This document shows, piece by piece, positions 45,811 to 53,743 of a stretch of DNA of 64,000 nt. The notes under the pieces were generated by a model that searched no databases, was not told the DNA's origin, and worked only from the letters and a program-made list of their open reading frames with translations. The DNA comes from CAVTWD01 sp963738325 (GTDB lineage: Bacteria; Actinomycetota; Acidimicrobiia; Acidimicrobiales; Ilumatobacteraceae). The stretch covers positions 1-64,000 of the forward strand of contig CAVTWD010000012.1 in NCBI GenBank assembly GCA_963738325.1, read 5' to 3'. Position 1 is the first letter of the stretch. Every line of letters begins with the position of its first letter. The position numbers were made by a program, and so were the translations under genes.

Positions 45811-45936
45811 ATGATCCTCCAGAACGCCAACATCGCTCGCGACCTGATCCGCGACCGCCATCGCGAGCTCGAGCGCCTGGCCGGTGAGAGCCGACTGCGG
45901 CGTGAAGCGCACAAGCATCGACGGCGCGCCCGCTGA
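45811..45936 (+). CDS. 41-residue basic small protein
   Basis: ATG 45811 is preceded by AAGGAG (45798-45803), spacing 7. The protein begins MILQNANIARDLIRDRHREL and ends RREAHKHRRRAR; it is strongly basic and should form one long helix. A hairpin typical of a terminator follows within 20 bases of its stop. The combination of ribosome binding site, sensible helix and terminator supports a real gene; I cannot name a function. Small actinobacterial proteins of this character are often overlooked in annotation. Confidence 0.55.
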   Translation: MILQNANIARDLIRDRHRELERLAGESRLRREAHKHRRRAR

Positions 45937-45950
45937 GGTTCGCCCTGCCG

Positions 45951-45990
45951 ACGCCCCCTGCCCCTCCGGGACAGGGGGGCGTTACTGTTT
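45951..45990 (+). terminator. Hairpin terminator between the small ORFs and glpX
   Basis: CGCCCCCTG (45952-45960) pairs with CAGGGGGGCG (45972-45981) over an 11-base loop, followed by TTACTGTTTG. The stem is strong but the T-run is short, as is usual in high-GC actinobacteria. It ends 7 bases before the glpX start, so it could also affect glpX translation. Confidence 0.5.
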
Positions 45991-45996
45991 GCGCTG

Positions 45997-46989
45997 ATGA
46001 CAGATGCGCAACGACCGGAACGCAATTTGGCCCTCGACCTCGTCCGGGTCACCGAATCGGCGGCTCTGGCCGCGGCCCGGTGGATGGGCCGTGGTGACAA
46101 GAACGGGGCCGACGGCGCGGCCGTCCGTGCCATGCGGGAGATCCTGCGCACCGTTCCGATGGACGGGATCGTCGTCATCGGAGAAGGCGAGAAGGATCAC
46201 GCCCCCATGCTGTTCAACGGCGAGCGCATCGGAGACAGGGCCGGGCCCGAGTGCGACATCGCCGTCGACCCGATCGACGGCACCAGCCTCACCGCCCTCG
46301 GCCGCGGCAACGCGCTGTCAGTCATCGCCGTCGCCGAGCGAGGGGCGATGTTCGATCCCGGGCCGTGCGTCTACATGGAGAAGATGGCCGTCGGCCCCGC
46401 TGCGCGCGGCGTCATCGACATCTCGAGCTCGCCCACCGAGAACCTCGCCGCCATCGCCAAGGCCAAGGGCGAGAGCGTCCGCGACCTCACCGTCGTGATC
46501 CTCGACCGCGATCGTCACCGCGACCTCATCGCGGAAGTGCGCGAAGCGGGTGCCCGCGTCCGGCTCATCTCGGATGGCGACGTCTACGGCGCGATCGCCA
46601 CGTCGTGGGTCGACGCCGGTGTCGACGTCCTGTTCGGCATCGGCGGCACGCCTGAAGGGGTGATCGCCGCGGCCGCGCTCAAGTGCATGGGCGGCGAGCT
46701 GCAGGGGCGCCTCTGGCCTCGCGACGACGGCGAACGAGCCGCGGCCGAAGGCGCCGGCTACGACATCGCCCGCGTCCTCACCACCGACGATCTCGTCCGC
46801 AGCAACGACTGCTTCTTCGCCGCCACGGGCATCACCGACGGCGAGCTGCTGCGGGGCGTGCGGTTCGTGGCGCAGGGAGCCACGACGCAGTCCCTGGTGA
46901 TGCGCTCCCGTTCGGGCACCGTGCGCCTGGTCACCGCGCATCACCGGCTCGACAAGCTGCAGCAGTACGCGTCGGTCGACTACGCGTGA
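45997..46989 (+). CDS. glpX: Class II fructose-1,6-bisphosphatase
   Basis: Gluconeogenic phosphatase, 330 residues. Starts ERNLALDLVRVTESAALAAA; ARWMGRGDKNGADGAAVRAM; metal-binding IVVIGEGEKDHAPMLFNGER and DIAVDPIDGTSLTALGRGNA (the DPIDGT motif); SVIAVAERGAMFDPGPCVYM; and DVLFGIGGTPEGVIAAAALK. All are hallmarks of GlpX, the usual or only FBPase in actinobacteria. The start lies just behind the small-ORF terminator hairpin. The dispersed two-hairpin element begins 3 bases after its stop. Confidence 0.95.
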   Translation: MTDAQRPERNLALDLVRVTESAALAAARWMGRGDKNGADGAAVRAMREILRTVPMDGIVVIGEGEKDHAPMLFNGERIGDRAGPECDIAVDPIDGTSLTALGRGNALSVIAVAERGAMFDPGPCVYMEKMAVGPAARGVIDISSSPTENLAAIAKAKGESVRDLTVVILDRDRHRDLIAEVREAGARVRLISDGDVYGAIATSWVDAGVDVLFGIGGTPEGVIAAAALKCMGGELQGRLWPRDDGERAAAEGAGYDIARVLTTDDLVRSNDCFFAATGITDGELLRGVRFVAQGATTQSLVMRSRSGTVRLVTAHHRLDKLQQYASVDYA

Positions 46990-46991
46990 AA

Positions 46992-47072
46992 CGCAAGGGG
47001 GGAAGGCAACCTTCCCCCCTTGCGAACTCCCCATCCAAGACACTCCGGTCGACCGGCAGAGCCGGATCGACC
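46992..47072 (+). repeat. Two-hairpin dispersed element, copy 3
   Basis: First hairpin CGCAAGGGGGGAAGG (46992-47006), loop CAA, CCTTCCCCCCTTGCG (47010-47024), perfect 15-base stem. Second hairpin GGTCGACCGGC-AGA-GCCGGATCGACC (47047-47072). Starts right behind the glpX stop; the 52-base palindromic element (copy C) follows 24 bases later, so this 200-base convergent gap holds both repeat types. Confidence 0.8.
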
Positions 47073-47096
47073 TCCGTACGAAGAACCTCACACCGC

Positions 47097-47148
47097 CGTT
47101 CAGGCGTGTCACTTCGCGCGCATTTGTCCGGATCGACCCGCATGAACG
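47097..47148. repeat. 52-base palindromic dispersed element, copy C (inverted)
   Basis: Reads CGTTCAGGCGTGTCACTTCG at the left and GGATCGACCCGCATGAACG at the right; its reverse complement aligns with copies A and B over all 52 bases with no gaps, the centre being most variable. It lies between glpX (+) and atpC (-), close to the atpC stop. Confidence 0.75.
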
Positions 47149-47196
47149 AAGAAGCGAGGCGGGCGCGGGTCCCGGGGGTGGGCTTCCGGCGACGAG

Positions 47197-47613
47197 TCAG
47201 TGGCGGCTGGGCACGGCGCCGACGCCGCCCACGGCCAGGATGCGGGCGTGGGCGCGGCGCAACTCGGCCTCGGCCGCGGCGTCGTCGGTGCGGGCCAGGT
47301 GGTCCTGCAGCCGGCGCACGTCGGCCTCGGCTTGGGCGACGTCGATGTCCTCGGCCATCTCCGCTGTGTCGGCGAGAATCGACACCGTGTTGTGGCTCAC
47401 CTCGACGAACCCGGCGTGGATGGCGGCGTGTTTGATGGTGCCGTCGGGAAGATGAATTGACCCGGTCCACTCGGTGAGGGCGCCCAGGAACGGAGCATGG
47501 CCGGGGAGGAACGCGATGTCGCCTCCCTCGAGCGTCCGCAGGATCACCATGGTCGCCTCGCCCGAGAAAAGGACGCGTTCGGGCGAGACCAGCTCGACAT
47601 CCATCGTGGCCAT
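47197..47613 (-). CDS. atpC: ATP synthase epsilon subunit
   Basis: F1 central-stalk subunit, 138 residues: MDVELVSPERVLFSGEATMV, EGGDIAFLPGHAPFLGALTE (the GxxGILPGHAPL-type motif), then the C-terminal helical hairpin AEDIDVAQAEADVRRLQDHL and AEAELRRAHARILAV. Both helices are present, so the regulatory C-terminal domain is complete. Starts three bases after the atpD stop; last gene of the operon. Confidence 0.96.
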   Translation of the reverse strand: MATMDVELVSPERVLFSGEATMVILRTLEGGDIAFLPGHAPFLGALTEWTGSIHLPDGTIKHAAIHAGFVEVSHNTVSILADTAEMAEDIDVAQAEADVRRLQDHLARTDDAAAEAELRRAHARILAVGGVGAVPSRH

Positions 47614-47616
47614 GGC

Positions 47617-49077
47617 TCAGCCCGCCTGCTCCTGGAGCTGCTTGGCCTTGGCCTGCACCTCCTCGATGCCGCCGACGTTCAGGAAGGCTTGTTCCGGCAC
47701 CTCGTCGAGCTCGCCGTCGATCAGGGCCTCGAAGCTCGCAACGGTCTCGTCGGTGGGGACGTACTTGCCCTCCAAGCCGGTGAACACCTGAGCCACGAAG
47801 AACGGCTGCGACAGGAACCGCTGCACCTTGCGGGCCCGGTTGACGGTGAGGCGATCCTCCTCGGAGAGCTCGTCGAGGCCGAGGATGGCGATGATGTCCT
47901 GCAGCTCCTTGAATCGCTGCAGGGTCTCCTGCACCCGCCGCGCCACGTCGTAGTGGCGCTGGCCCACGATCTCGGGCCGCAGCAACGTGGACGTCGAGGC
48001 CAGCGGGTCGACCGCCGGGTAGATGCCAAGGGCGGCGATCTGCCGGGAGAGCTCGGTGGTGGCATCGAGGTGGGTGAAGGTGGTGAAGGGCGCCGGATCG
48101 GTGTAGTCGTCGGCGGGCACGTAGACGGCCTGCAACGACGTGATCGAGCGACCCCGGGTGGAGGTGATCCGCTCCTGCAGCTCCCCCATCTCGTCGGCCA
48201 GCGTCGGCTGGTAGCCCACGGCGGAGGGCATGCGACCGAGCAGCGTCGAGACCTCCGAGCCCGCTTGCACGAACCGGAAGATGTTGTCGACGAACAGCAG
48301 CACGTCCTGGTTCTTCACGTCGCGGAAGTACTCGGCCATGGTCAGCGCGGACAGCGCGACCCGCAGGCGCACGCCCGGCGGCTCGTCCATCTGACCGAAG
48401 ACCAAGGCCGTCTTCGACAGCACGGGGCTGCCGTCGGGCATCTGGCTCTCCATCATCTCGATGCGCAGATCCGTGCCCTCACGCGTGCGCTCCCCGACCC
48501 CTGCGAACACGGACACGCCGCCGTGGTTGCGGGCGATGCGGGTGATCATCTCGGTGATGAGCACCGTCTTGCCCACACCGGCGCCACCGAAGAGGCCGAT
48601 CTTGCCGCCCTGGACGTACGGGGTCAGCAGGTCGATGACCTTGATGCCCGTCTCGAACATCTGGGCCTTGGGCTCGAGCGAGTCGAAGCTCGGGGCGGGG
48701 CGGTGGATGTTCCACCGCTCGAGCGACGCGAACTCGCTCGCGTCGGCGTCGAGGGGCTCACCCCACACGTTCCAGACATGGCCGAGCACCTCGTCGCCCA
48801 CCGGCACCTGGATGCCGTGGCCGGTGTTGCGGACGGCCGCGCCTCGGCTGAGCCCGTCGGTGGGACGCATGCAGATGGCCCGCACGCGGCCCTCCCCGAG
48901 CTGCTGGGCGACCTCGGCCACGACCGTCTGGGTCGTGCCGGCCACCGTGATATCGAACTCGAGGGCGTGATTGATCTCGGGCAGGGCGCCTCGCGGGAAC
49001 TCGATGTCGACCACCGGGCCGGCGATGCCGACGACGCGGCCGTCCTTCAAGTCGGTGGATGGTTCGGTCACGGTCAC
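47617..49077 (-). CDS. atpD: ATP synthase beta subunit
   Basis: Catalytic F1 subunit, 486 residues. GRVVGIAGPVVDIEFPRGAL at the start, P-loop GLFGGAGVGKTVLITEMITR, VFAGVGERTREGTDL (catalytic Glu region), QDVLLFVDNIFRFVQAGSEV (Walker B and arginine-loop area), ATTELSRQIAALGIYPAVDP, and LDELSEEDRLTVNRARKVQR, the DELSEED lever motif that contacts epsilon. It begins about 370 bases after atpG, an unusual gap filled by tandem repeats. Confidence 0.98.
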   Translation of the reverse strand: MTVTEPSTDLKDGRVVGIAGPVVDIEFPRGALPEINHALEFDITVAGTTQTVVAEVAQQLGEGRVRAICMRPTDGLSRGAAVRNTGHGIQVPVGDEVLGHVWNVWGEPLDADASEFASLERWNIHRPAPSFDSLEPKAQMFETGIKVIDLLTPYVQGGKIGLFGGAGVGKTVLITEMITRIARNHGGVSVFAGVGERTREGTDLRIEMMESQMPDGSPVLSKTALVFGQMDEPPGVRLRVALSALTMAEYFRDVKNQDVLLFVDNIFRFVQAGSEVSTLLGRMPSAVGYQPTLADEMGELQERITSTRGRSITSLQAVYVPADDYTDPAPFTTFTHLDATTELSRQIAALGIYPAVDPLASTSTLLRPEIVGQRHYDVARRVQETLQRFKELQDIIAILGLDELSEEDRLTVNRARKVQRFLSQPFFVAQVFTGLEGKYVPTDETVASFEALIDGELDEVPEQAFLNVGGIEEVQAKAKQLQEQAG

Positions 49078-49109
49078 GAGCTCAGGCTCCTAGGACAGAG
49101 GTGGTGTAC

Positions 49110-49395
49110 GCCGGGCATGACGAGGGCACAGCCGCCGAGGGAAGCGCCAGCGAGGCGAAAGCGCAGCCGACGCCGGGCATGACGAGGGCACAGCCGCCGA
49201 GGGAAGCGCCAGCGAGGCGAAAGCGCAGCCGACGCCGGGCATGACGAGGGCACGGCCCGCCGAGGGAAGCGCCAGCGACGAGGCGGAGCCGAGCGAGGCG
49301 AAAGCGCAGCCGACGCCGGGCATGACGAGGGCACGGCCCGCCGAGGGAAGCGCCAGCGACGAGGCGGAGCCGAGCGAGGCGAAAGCGCAGCGGAC
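49110..49395 (-). repeat. Tandem repeat array inside the ATP synthase operon
   Basis: Four units: two of 62 bases (49110, 49172) and two of 81 (49234, 49315), each starting GCCGGGCATGACGAGGGCAC. The longer form has an extra GACGAGGCGGAGCCGAGC block and a GGCCC in place of AGCC. No frame is kept between units (62 is not a multiple of three), so it is not a coding repeat. The stretch 49078-49451 holds no gene: only this array and short flanks. ATP synthase operons rarely have such a gap between gamma and beta. Confidence 0.92.
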
Positions 49396-49451
49396 GCCGA
49401 GCGAGGCCAAGAACAGGGCCCCAGCGCGGTCATCGGCGGGTCGCATGTTCC

Positions 49452-50417
49452 TCATGCGACGTGCTCCTGTCGAGGCGGCCGCATCTCGCCGGGCTCGAAC
49501 TCGGCTTCGAACGCGGCCTCGGTCTCGACGCCCTGGGCGAGGGCCTCGGCCCCACCCACGATCTCCATGATCTCGGTGGTGATGGCGTCCTGGCGGGCGC
49601 GGTTCATGACGCGGGTGAGCCCCCGGATGAGCTCCTCCGCGTTGTCGGTGGCCGCCTTCATGGCTCGCTGCCGCGCCACTTGCTCGGACGCGGCCGCGTT
49701 GAGCAGCGCGGCGTAGACCCGGGCTTCGGCGTAGCGGGGCAGGAGCGTCTCGAGGATCACCCCGGGCGACGGCTCGAACTCGTAGCCGGCGGCGAGCCGC
49801 TCGGACTCGCCGTCCTTCGCCACCAGGTCGCCCTCGAGCGGGGCGAGCGGCCGGCTGACGACCTCCTGGTACCCCAGCGAGACGAACCGCGTGTAGACGA
49901 GTCGCACGGCGTCGAACTCGCCCGAGATGAAGCGATCCACCGTCCATTGGGCGATGCGCCGCCCGTCCGCATAACCGGGGGTCTCGCTGAATCCGGAGAA
50001 GGCGACGTCGACGCGGTAGCCCCGGAAGCGGTAGTAGCTCTCCGCCTTGCGACCGACAGTCACGAGCGCGTAGTCGCGCCGGCTGAGCACGTCCTGTTTG
50101 ATCTCGCCTTCCGCGGCCCGGAGCACGTTCAGGTTGTAGGCGCCGCACAGCCCGCGGTCAGCCACGATGACCACGTAGCAGACCTTGCGGATCTCGTCGC
50201 GGGTCTGGAGCAAGGGGCTCTCGGCCTGCTCACCGGCGCGAGCGAGATCGTGCACGACGGAGGTGATCCGGTCGGCATAGGGAACGGCGGCGATCACCCG
50301 CTGCTGCGCCTTGACGATGCGCGAGGCGGCGATCAGCTCCATGGCGCGCGTGATCTTCTTCGTGGCCTGGACGCTGCGGATGCGCCGTCGAAGGATCCGT
50401 TCCTGGCCGCCGGCCAT
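49452..50417 (-). CDS. atpG: ATP synthase gamma subunit
   Basis: Rotor shaft, 321 residues from ATG 50417. N-terminal helix QERILRRRIRSVQATKKITR with the ELIAASRIVKAQQRV part that turns in F1, DRGLCGAYNLNVLRAAEGEI (the GLCG motif), and the C-terminal helix QRAMKAATDNAEELIRGLTR ... RQDAITTEIMEIVGGAEALA. A tail of about 25 residues after that is longer than usual. Follows atpA by four bases. Confidence 0.96.
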   Translation of the reverse strand: MAGGQERILRRRIRSVQATKKITRAMELIAASRIVKAQQRVIAAVPYADRITSVVHDLARAGEQAESPLLQTRDEIRKVCYVVIVADRGLCGAYNLNVLRAAEGEIKQDVLSRRDYALVTVGRKAESYYRFRGYRVDVAFSGFSETPGYADGRRIAQWTVDRFISGEFDAVRLVYTRFVSLGYQEVVSRPLAPLEGDLVAKDGESERLAAGYEFEPSPGVILETLLPRYAEARVYAALLNAAASEQVARQRAMKAATDNAEELIRGLTRVMNRARQDAITTEIMEIVGGAEALAQGVETEAAFEAEFEPGEMRPPRQEHVA

Positions 50418-50421
50418 CAGC

Positions 50422-52017
50422 TCACTCCGTCTCGAGCGTCTTGTTCGAGGTGGGGTCATGGATGCCGGCCGCCCCCGTCTTGGTGGGATCGATCTCGTGG
50501 GCGTCCGTCGCCGTGACCTGGAAGGTGGCCTTGAAGTCGGTCACGACCTGGGCCAGCCCCTCGGGCAGCGTCTTCTGGGTCGTGATGTGGTCGATGATGT
50601 CGCGGTAGCGGGTGCGAACCGCCTCGAGCAGCTCGCTCTCGAACCGGCGCACATCGCTCACGGGGATGTCGTCGAGGTAGCCGTTCGTGCCAGCATAGAT
50701 CGACACCACCTGCTCCTCGACGGGCATCGGGGAGTTCAGCGGTTGCCTGAGCAGCTCCACGAGCCGGTAGCCGCGCTCGAGCTGCGCCTTGGACACCGGG
50801 TCGAGCTCGGAGCCGAAGGTGGCGAAGGCCTCGAGGTCGCGGAACTGGGCCAGATCGAGCTTGAGCGTGCCCGACACCGACCGCATGGCCCGGATCTGCG
50901 CGGCGCCGCCCACACGGGAGACCGAGATGCCCACGTCGACGGCGGGGCGCACACCGGACTTGAAGAGGTCGTCCTGGAGGTAGATCTGGCCGTCCGTGAT
51001 GGAGATCACGTTCGTCGGGATGTAGGCGGACACGTCGCCGGCCTTCGTCTCGATGACCGGCAGCGCGGTGAGCGAGCCGGCGCCGTTCTCGTCGCTCAGC
51101 TTGGCGGCTCGCTCGAGCAGACGGCTGTGGAGGTAGAAGACGTCGCCGGGATACGCCTCGCGTCCCGGCGGCCGGCGCAGCAGCAGCGAGATCTGGCGGT
51201 AGGCCTCGGCCTGCTTCGAGAGGTCGTCGTAGACGATCAGCGCGTGCTCGCCCTGCTCCATCCACTGCTGGCCGATGGCGCACCCCGCGTAGGGGGCGAG
51301 GTACTTGAACGGGGCTGGGTCGGCGGCGGGCGCGTTGACGACCACCGTGTAGTCCATGGCGCCGTACTCGCGCAGCGTCTCGACCGTCTGGGCCACGGTC
51401 GAGCCCTTCTGCCCGACGGCCACGTAGATGCACTTCACGCCCTGACCCTTCTGGTTCAGGATCGTGTCGACGGCGACGGTGGTCTTGCCGGTCTTGCGAT
51501 CGCCGATGAGCAGCTCGCGCTGGCCGCGGCCGATGGGGGTCATGGCGTCGATGGCCTTGATCCCCGTCTGGAGCGGCTGGCCGACGGGTTGGCGGCCCAT
51601 GATCGACGGCGCCTGGATCTCCATCCGCCGCAACTCGGCACCGACGATGGGGCCGCGGCCGTCGATGGGCTCACCGAGGGCGTTGATCACGCGGCCGAGC
51701 AGCGCGTCGCCGACGGGTACGGAGAGGAGGCGTCCGGTCGATTTCACCGTCTGGCCTTCCTCGACGCCCGCCACGTCGCCGAGGACGACCGCGCCGATCG
51801 ACTCCTCGTCGAGGTTGAGGGCGAGCCCGAGGCTGCCGTTTTCGAACTCGAGCAGCTCGTTGACGGCCGCCCCCGGGAGGCCCGACACGCGGGCGATGCC
51901 GTCACCGACCTGCGCGACCCTCCCGACGGTGCGCGCCTCGAGCGAGGGCTCGAACCCCTCGAGATGGCGATTGAGGGTGACGGCGATGTCGGCCGCAGAG
52001 ATGGTGAGCTCAGCCAT
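50422..52017 (-). CDS. atpA: ATP synthase alpha subunit
   Basis: Regulatory nucleotide-binding F1 subunit, 531 residues. Starts ELTISAADIAVTLNRHLEGF; ARVSGLPGAAVNELLEFENG; P-loop RELLIGDRKTGKTTVAVDTI; DDLSKQAEAYRQISLLLRRP (the DDLSKQA motif); ITDGQIYLQDDLFKSGVRPA and GISVSRVGGAAQIRAMR (visual signature VSRVGxxAQ). Complete; 18 bases after atpH. Confidence 0.98.
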   Translation of the reverse strand: MAELTISAADIAVTLNRHLEGFEPSLEARTVGRVAQVGDGIARVSGLPGAAVNELLEFENGSLGLALNLDEESIGAVVLGDVAGVEEGQTVKSTGRLLSVPVGDALLGRVINALGEPIDGRGPIVGAELRRMEIQAPSIMGRQPVGQPLQTGIKAIDAMTPIGRGQRELLIGDRKTGKTTVAVDTILNQKGQGVKCIYVAVGQKGSTVAQTVETLREYGAMDYTVVVNAPAADPAPFKYLAPYAGCAIGQQWMEQGEHALIVYDDLSKQAEAYRQISLLLRRPPGREAYPGDVFYLHSRLLERAAKLSDENGAGSLTALPVIETKAGDVSAYIPTNVISITDGQIYLQDDLFKSGVRPAVDVGISVSRVGGAAQIRAMRSVSGTLKLDLAQFRDLEAFATFGSELDPVSKAQLERGYRLVELLRQPLNSPMPVEEQVVSIYAGTNGYLDDIPVSDVRRFESELLEAVRTRYRDIIDHITTQKTLPEGLAQVVTDFKATFQVTATDAHEIDPTKTGAAGIHDPTSNKTLETE

Positions 52018-52035
52018 TCTTCGTCCTCGTCTCTC

Positions 52036-52566
52036 CTACAGCAGGGCCTTGAGCTGGTCGAGCTTCGTACGGACCGATCCGTCGATCACCGTGTCGCCGA
52101 CGGTGGCCACGATGCCGCCGAGCACCGAGGGATCCACGATCACCTTCATCTCGACCTGCTTGCCCGTGGCATTGTTCAGAGCGGCCGCGAGCCGCTCTTT
52201 CTGGTCGTCGGTGAGGGCGACGGCCGAGCGCACCTCGGCCACGGCGCGGTCCTTTTCGACCGCGGCCCGCTCGACCAGGCGGGCGACGATGGCGGGGAGG
52301 TCGCGGCCCCGCCCGGAGCCGACCACGAAGCTGACCAACTGGGCCGTGGTGGGCGACGCCTTGCCGCCGAGGAGATCCTCCACGATGGCCTGGCGGCGTT
52401 CGGCCGGCACCAGCTCGTCGGTGAGCGCGCTGCGCAAGCTCTCGGAGGCCTCGAGGCTGCGGGCGAAGCGGAACAGCTCATCTTCCACCTCGTCGAGCTG
52501 TCCTTCCGCCTTGGCCACCTCGAACAGCGCGGTGGCGTAGCCGTCGATGCGATCGTTGGCGCTCAC
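52036..52566 (-). CDS. atpH: ATP synthase delta subunit
   Basis: Peripheral-stalk connector on top of F1, 176 residues from GTG 52566. RIDGYATALFEVAKAEGQLD (YA.ALF motif), VPAERRQAIVEDLLGGKASP, LVSFVVGSGRGRDLPAIVAR, and the C-terminal VIVDPSVLGGIVATVGDTVI (DPSLIGGI..R/V.GD motif). A separate delta, not fused to b as in mycobacteria. Its start overlaps the b-type subunit stop by four bases. Confidence 0.95.
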   Translation of the reverse strand: MSANDRIDGYATALFEVAKAEGQLDEVEDELFRFARSLEASESLRSALTDELVPAERRQAIVEDLLGGKASPTTAQLVSFVVGSGRGRDLPAIVARLVERAAVEKDRAVAEVRSAVALTDDQKERLAAALNNATGKQVEMKVIVDPSVLGGIVATVGDTVIDGSVRTKLDQLKALL

Positions 52567-53117
52567 TTGTCGCCGTCCTCGCCGCGCCCGACGTGCGCGA
52601 TGAACTCCTCGACGAGGCGCTGGACGGTGGCTTCGTCGAGCTGTTCGGTGACCACCTTCTCCGCCGCGCCCGCGGCGAGGGCCCCGACCTCGGCCTGGAG
52701 CTCGGAGCTCATGCGGCTGGTCGAGCTGGCGATGTCGGCATCGGCCCGGGCGTGCAACTCGGCCACCTCCTCCTCGAGCCGGGTCCGCCCTTCGGCGAGC
52801 AGCCGGGTGGCCGAGTCGTCGGCCTCGGCGAGGATGCGGGCCCGCTCGGCCTCGATGTCGCCCTTCCGGGCCCGGATGTCGGCGGCTTGGGCCTTGGCGT
52901 CGGACTGGGCCCGCTCGGCTTCGTCGAGCTGGCGCTGGATGCGGCTGGTGCGATCCTTCATCATCGTGACGATCGCTGGCCACGCGTACTTCCACAGGAT
53001 GAAGAGCACGATCAGGAAGGCCAACCCCCCGAAGACGATCTCCTTCGTCTCCGGCAGGATCTTGTTCGGCGCCTCGAACTCGGCGGCGAACACCGTGATG
53101 CTGGCGAGGACGCTCAC
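52563..53117 (-). CDS. atpF: ATP synthase b-type subunit (first of two)
   Basis: Membrane anchor and stator, 184 residues. N-terminal membrane helix EIVFGGLAFLIVLFILWKYA, the R-x-x-x-I-x-x-x-L-D-E-A-E-R start of the coiled coil (DRTSRIQRQLDEAERAQSDA), then long charged helix to the end. Its GTG/ATG start overlaps the stop of the next b-type gene upstream by four bases. Confidence 0.92.
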   Translation of the reverse strand: MSVLASITVFAAEFEAPNKILPETKEIVFGGLAFLIVLFILWKYAWPAIVTMMKDRTSRIQRQLDEAERAQSDAKAQAADIRARKGDIEAERARILAEADDSATRLLAEGRTRLEEEVAELHARADADIASSTSRMSSELQAEVGALAAGAAEKVVTEQLDEATVQRLVEEFIAHVGRGEDGDK

Positions 53118-53704
53118 CGCTGCGCTCCCGCCTCGACCACGTCCTGCGCGGCCCGGCGAGCGACCTCGGGATCGATGGGCACACCGAGAGCCCGCTGTGC
53201 GGCGTTGGCGGCCACCTCGGCGACGGCTCCCTCCACCGAGACCATCGCCACCTGCCTCGCCGCCTCGGCCGATGCCGCCGCCTGGGCCCGCTGCGCCGAG
53301 ATCTCGTTGTTGACCTCCCCGAGGCGAGCCTGGCGCACATGCTCCAGCTCGGCCCGGGCGGCATCGAGACGCTGGTTGGCCTCGGTTCGCACCTGGGCGA
53401 TGGCGACCTGGTACTCGGTCAGCTCGGCCTCGACCTCCGTACGCGTCTCCTCGGCCTCGGCCAGCTGGCTCTCGATGCGGGCGTAGCGCTCGTCCATCCC
53501 CCGCTTCAGGCGCGGATAGAGCCAGTAGCGCATGAGCACCAGGAGCACCGCGAAGGTGCCGATCGCCCAGACGATCTCCTTGCCGGTCGGCAGGATGGGA
53601 TTGGGCGGGTTCTTGGTGGAGGCCTCCGTCGTGGTCGTGGTGTCCTGCTGCAACACCATGCCCACTGAGGCCACGGCACCTGCCTGGCTGACGACGACGA
53701 GCAC
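53114..53704 (-). CDS. ATP synthase b-type subunit (second, b')
   Basis: 196 residues. A signal-like N-terminus and Thr-rich linker (QQDTTTTTEAS) precede the membrane helix EIVWAIGTFAVLLVLMRYWL, then a coiled coil from RGMDERYARIESQLAEAEET onward, ending in an Ala-rich helix. The separate copy next to atpF means the peripheral stalk is a b/b' heterodimer, as in phototrophs and some actinobacterial classes, rather than b2 or the b-delta fusion of mycobacteria. Confidence 0.9.
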   Translation of the reverse strand: MLVVVSQAGAVASVGMVLQQDTTTTTEASTKNPPNPILPTGKEIVWAIGTFAVLLVLMRYWLYPRLKRGMDERYARIESQLAEAEETRTEVEAELTEYQVAIAQVRTEANQRLDAARAELEHVRQARLGEVNNEISAQRAQAAASAEAARQVAMVSVEGAVAEVAANAAQRALGVPIDPEVARRAAQDVVEAGAQR

Positions 53705-53743
53705 GTCAGGCTCCTTGGGTCAGTCGGGAACGGGACGTCGGGA

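Noticed and set aside
47497..49182. 561-codon plus-strand frame
   Set aside because: Antisense to atpD; low-complexity His/Gly/Asp text, no domain.
49110..49395. CRISPR array
   Set aside because: Units are contiguous repeats of 62 and 81 bases with no unique spacers and no cas genes nearby.
50311..53313. 1000-codon open frame on the plus strand
   Set aside because: Antisense to atpA, atpH and both b-type genes; composition is His/Asp/Arg-rich with no motif. It is a by-product of high GC in real genes.
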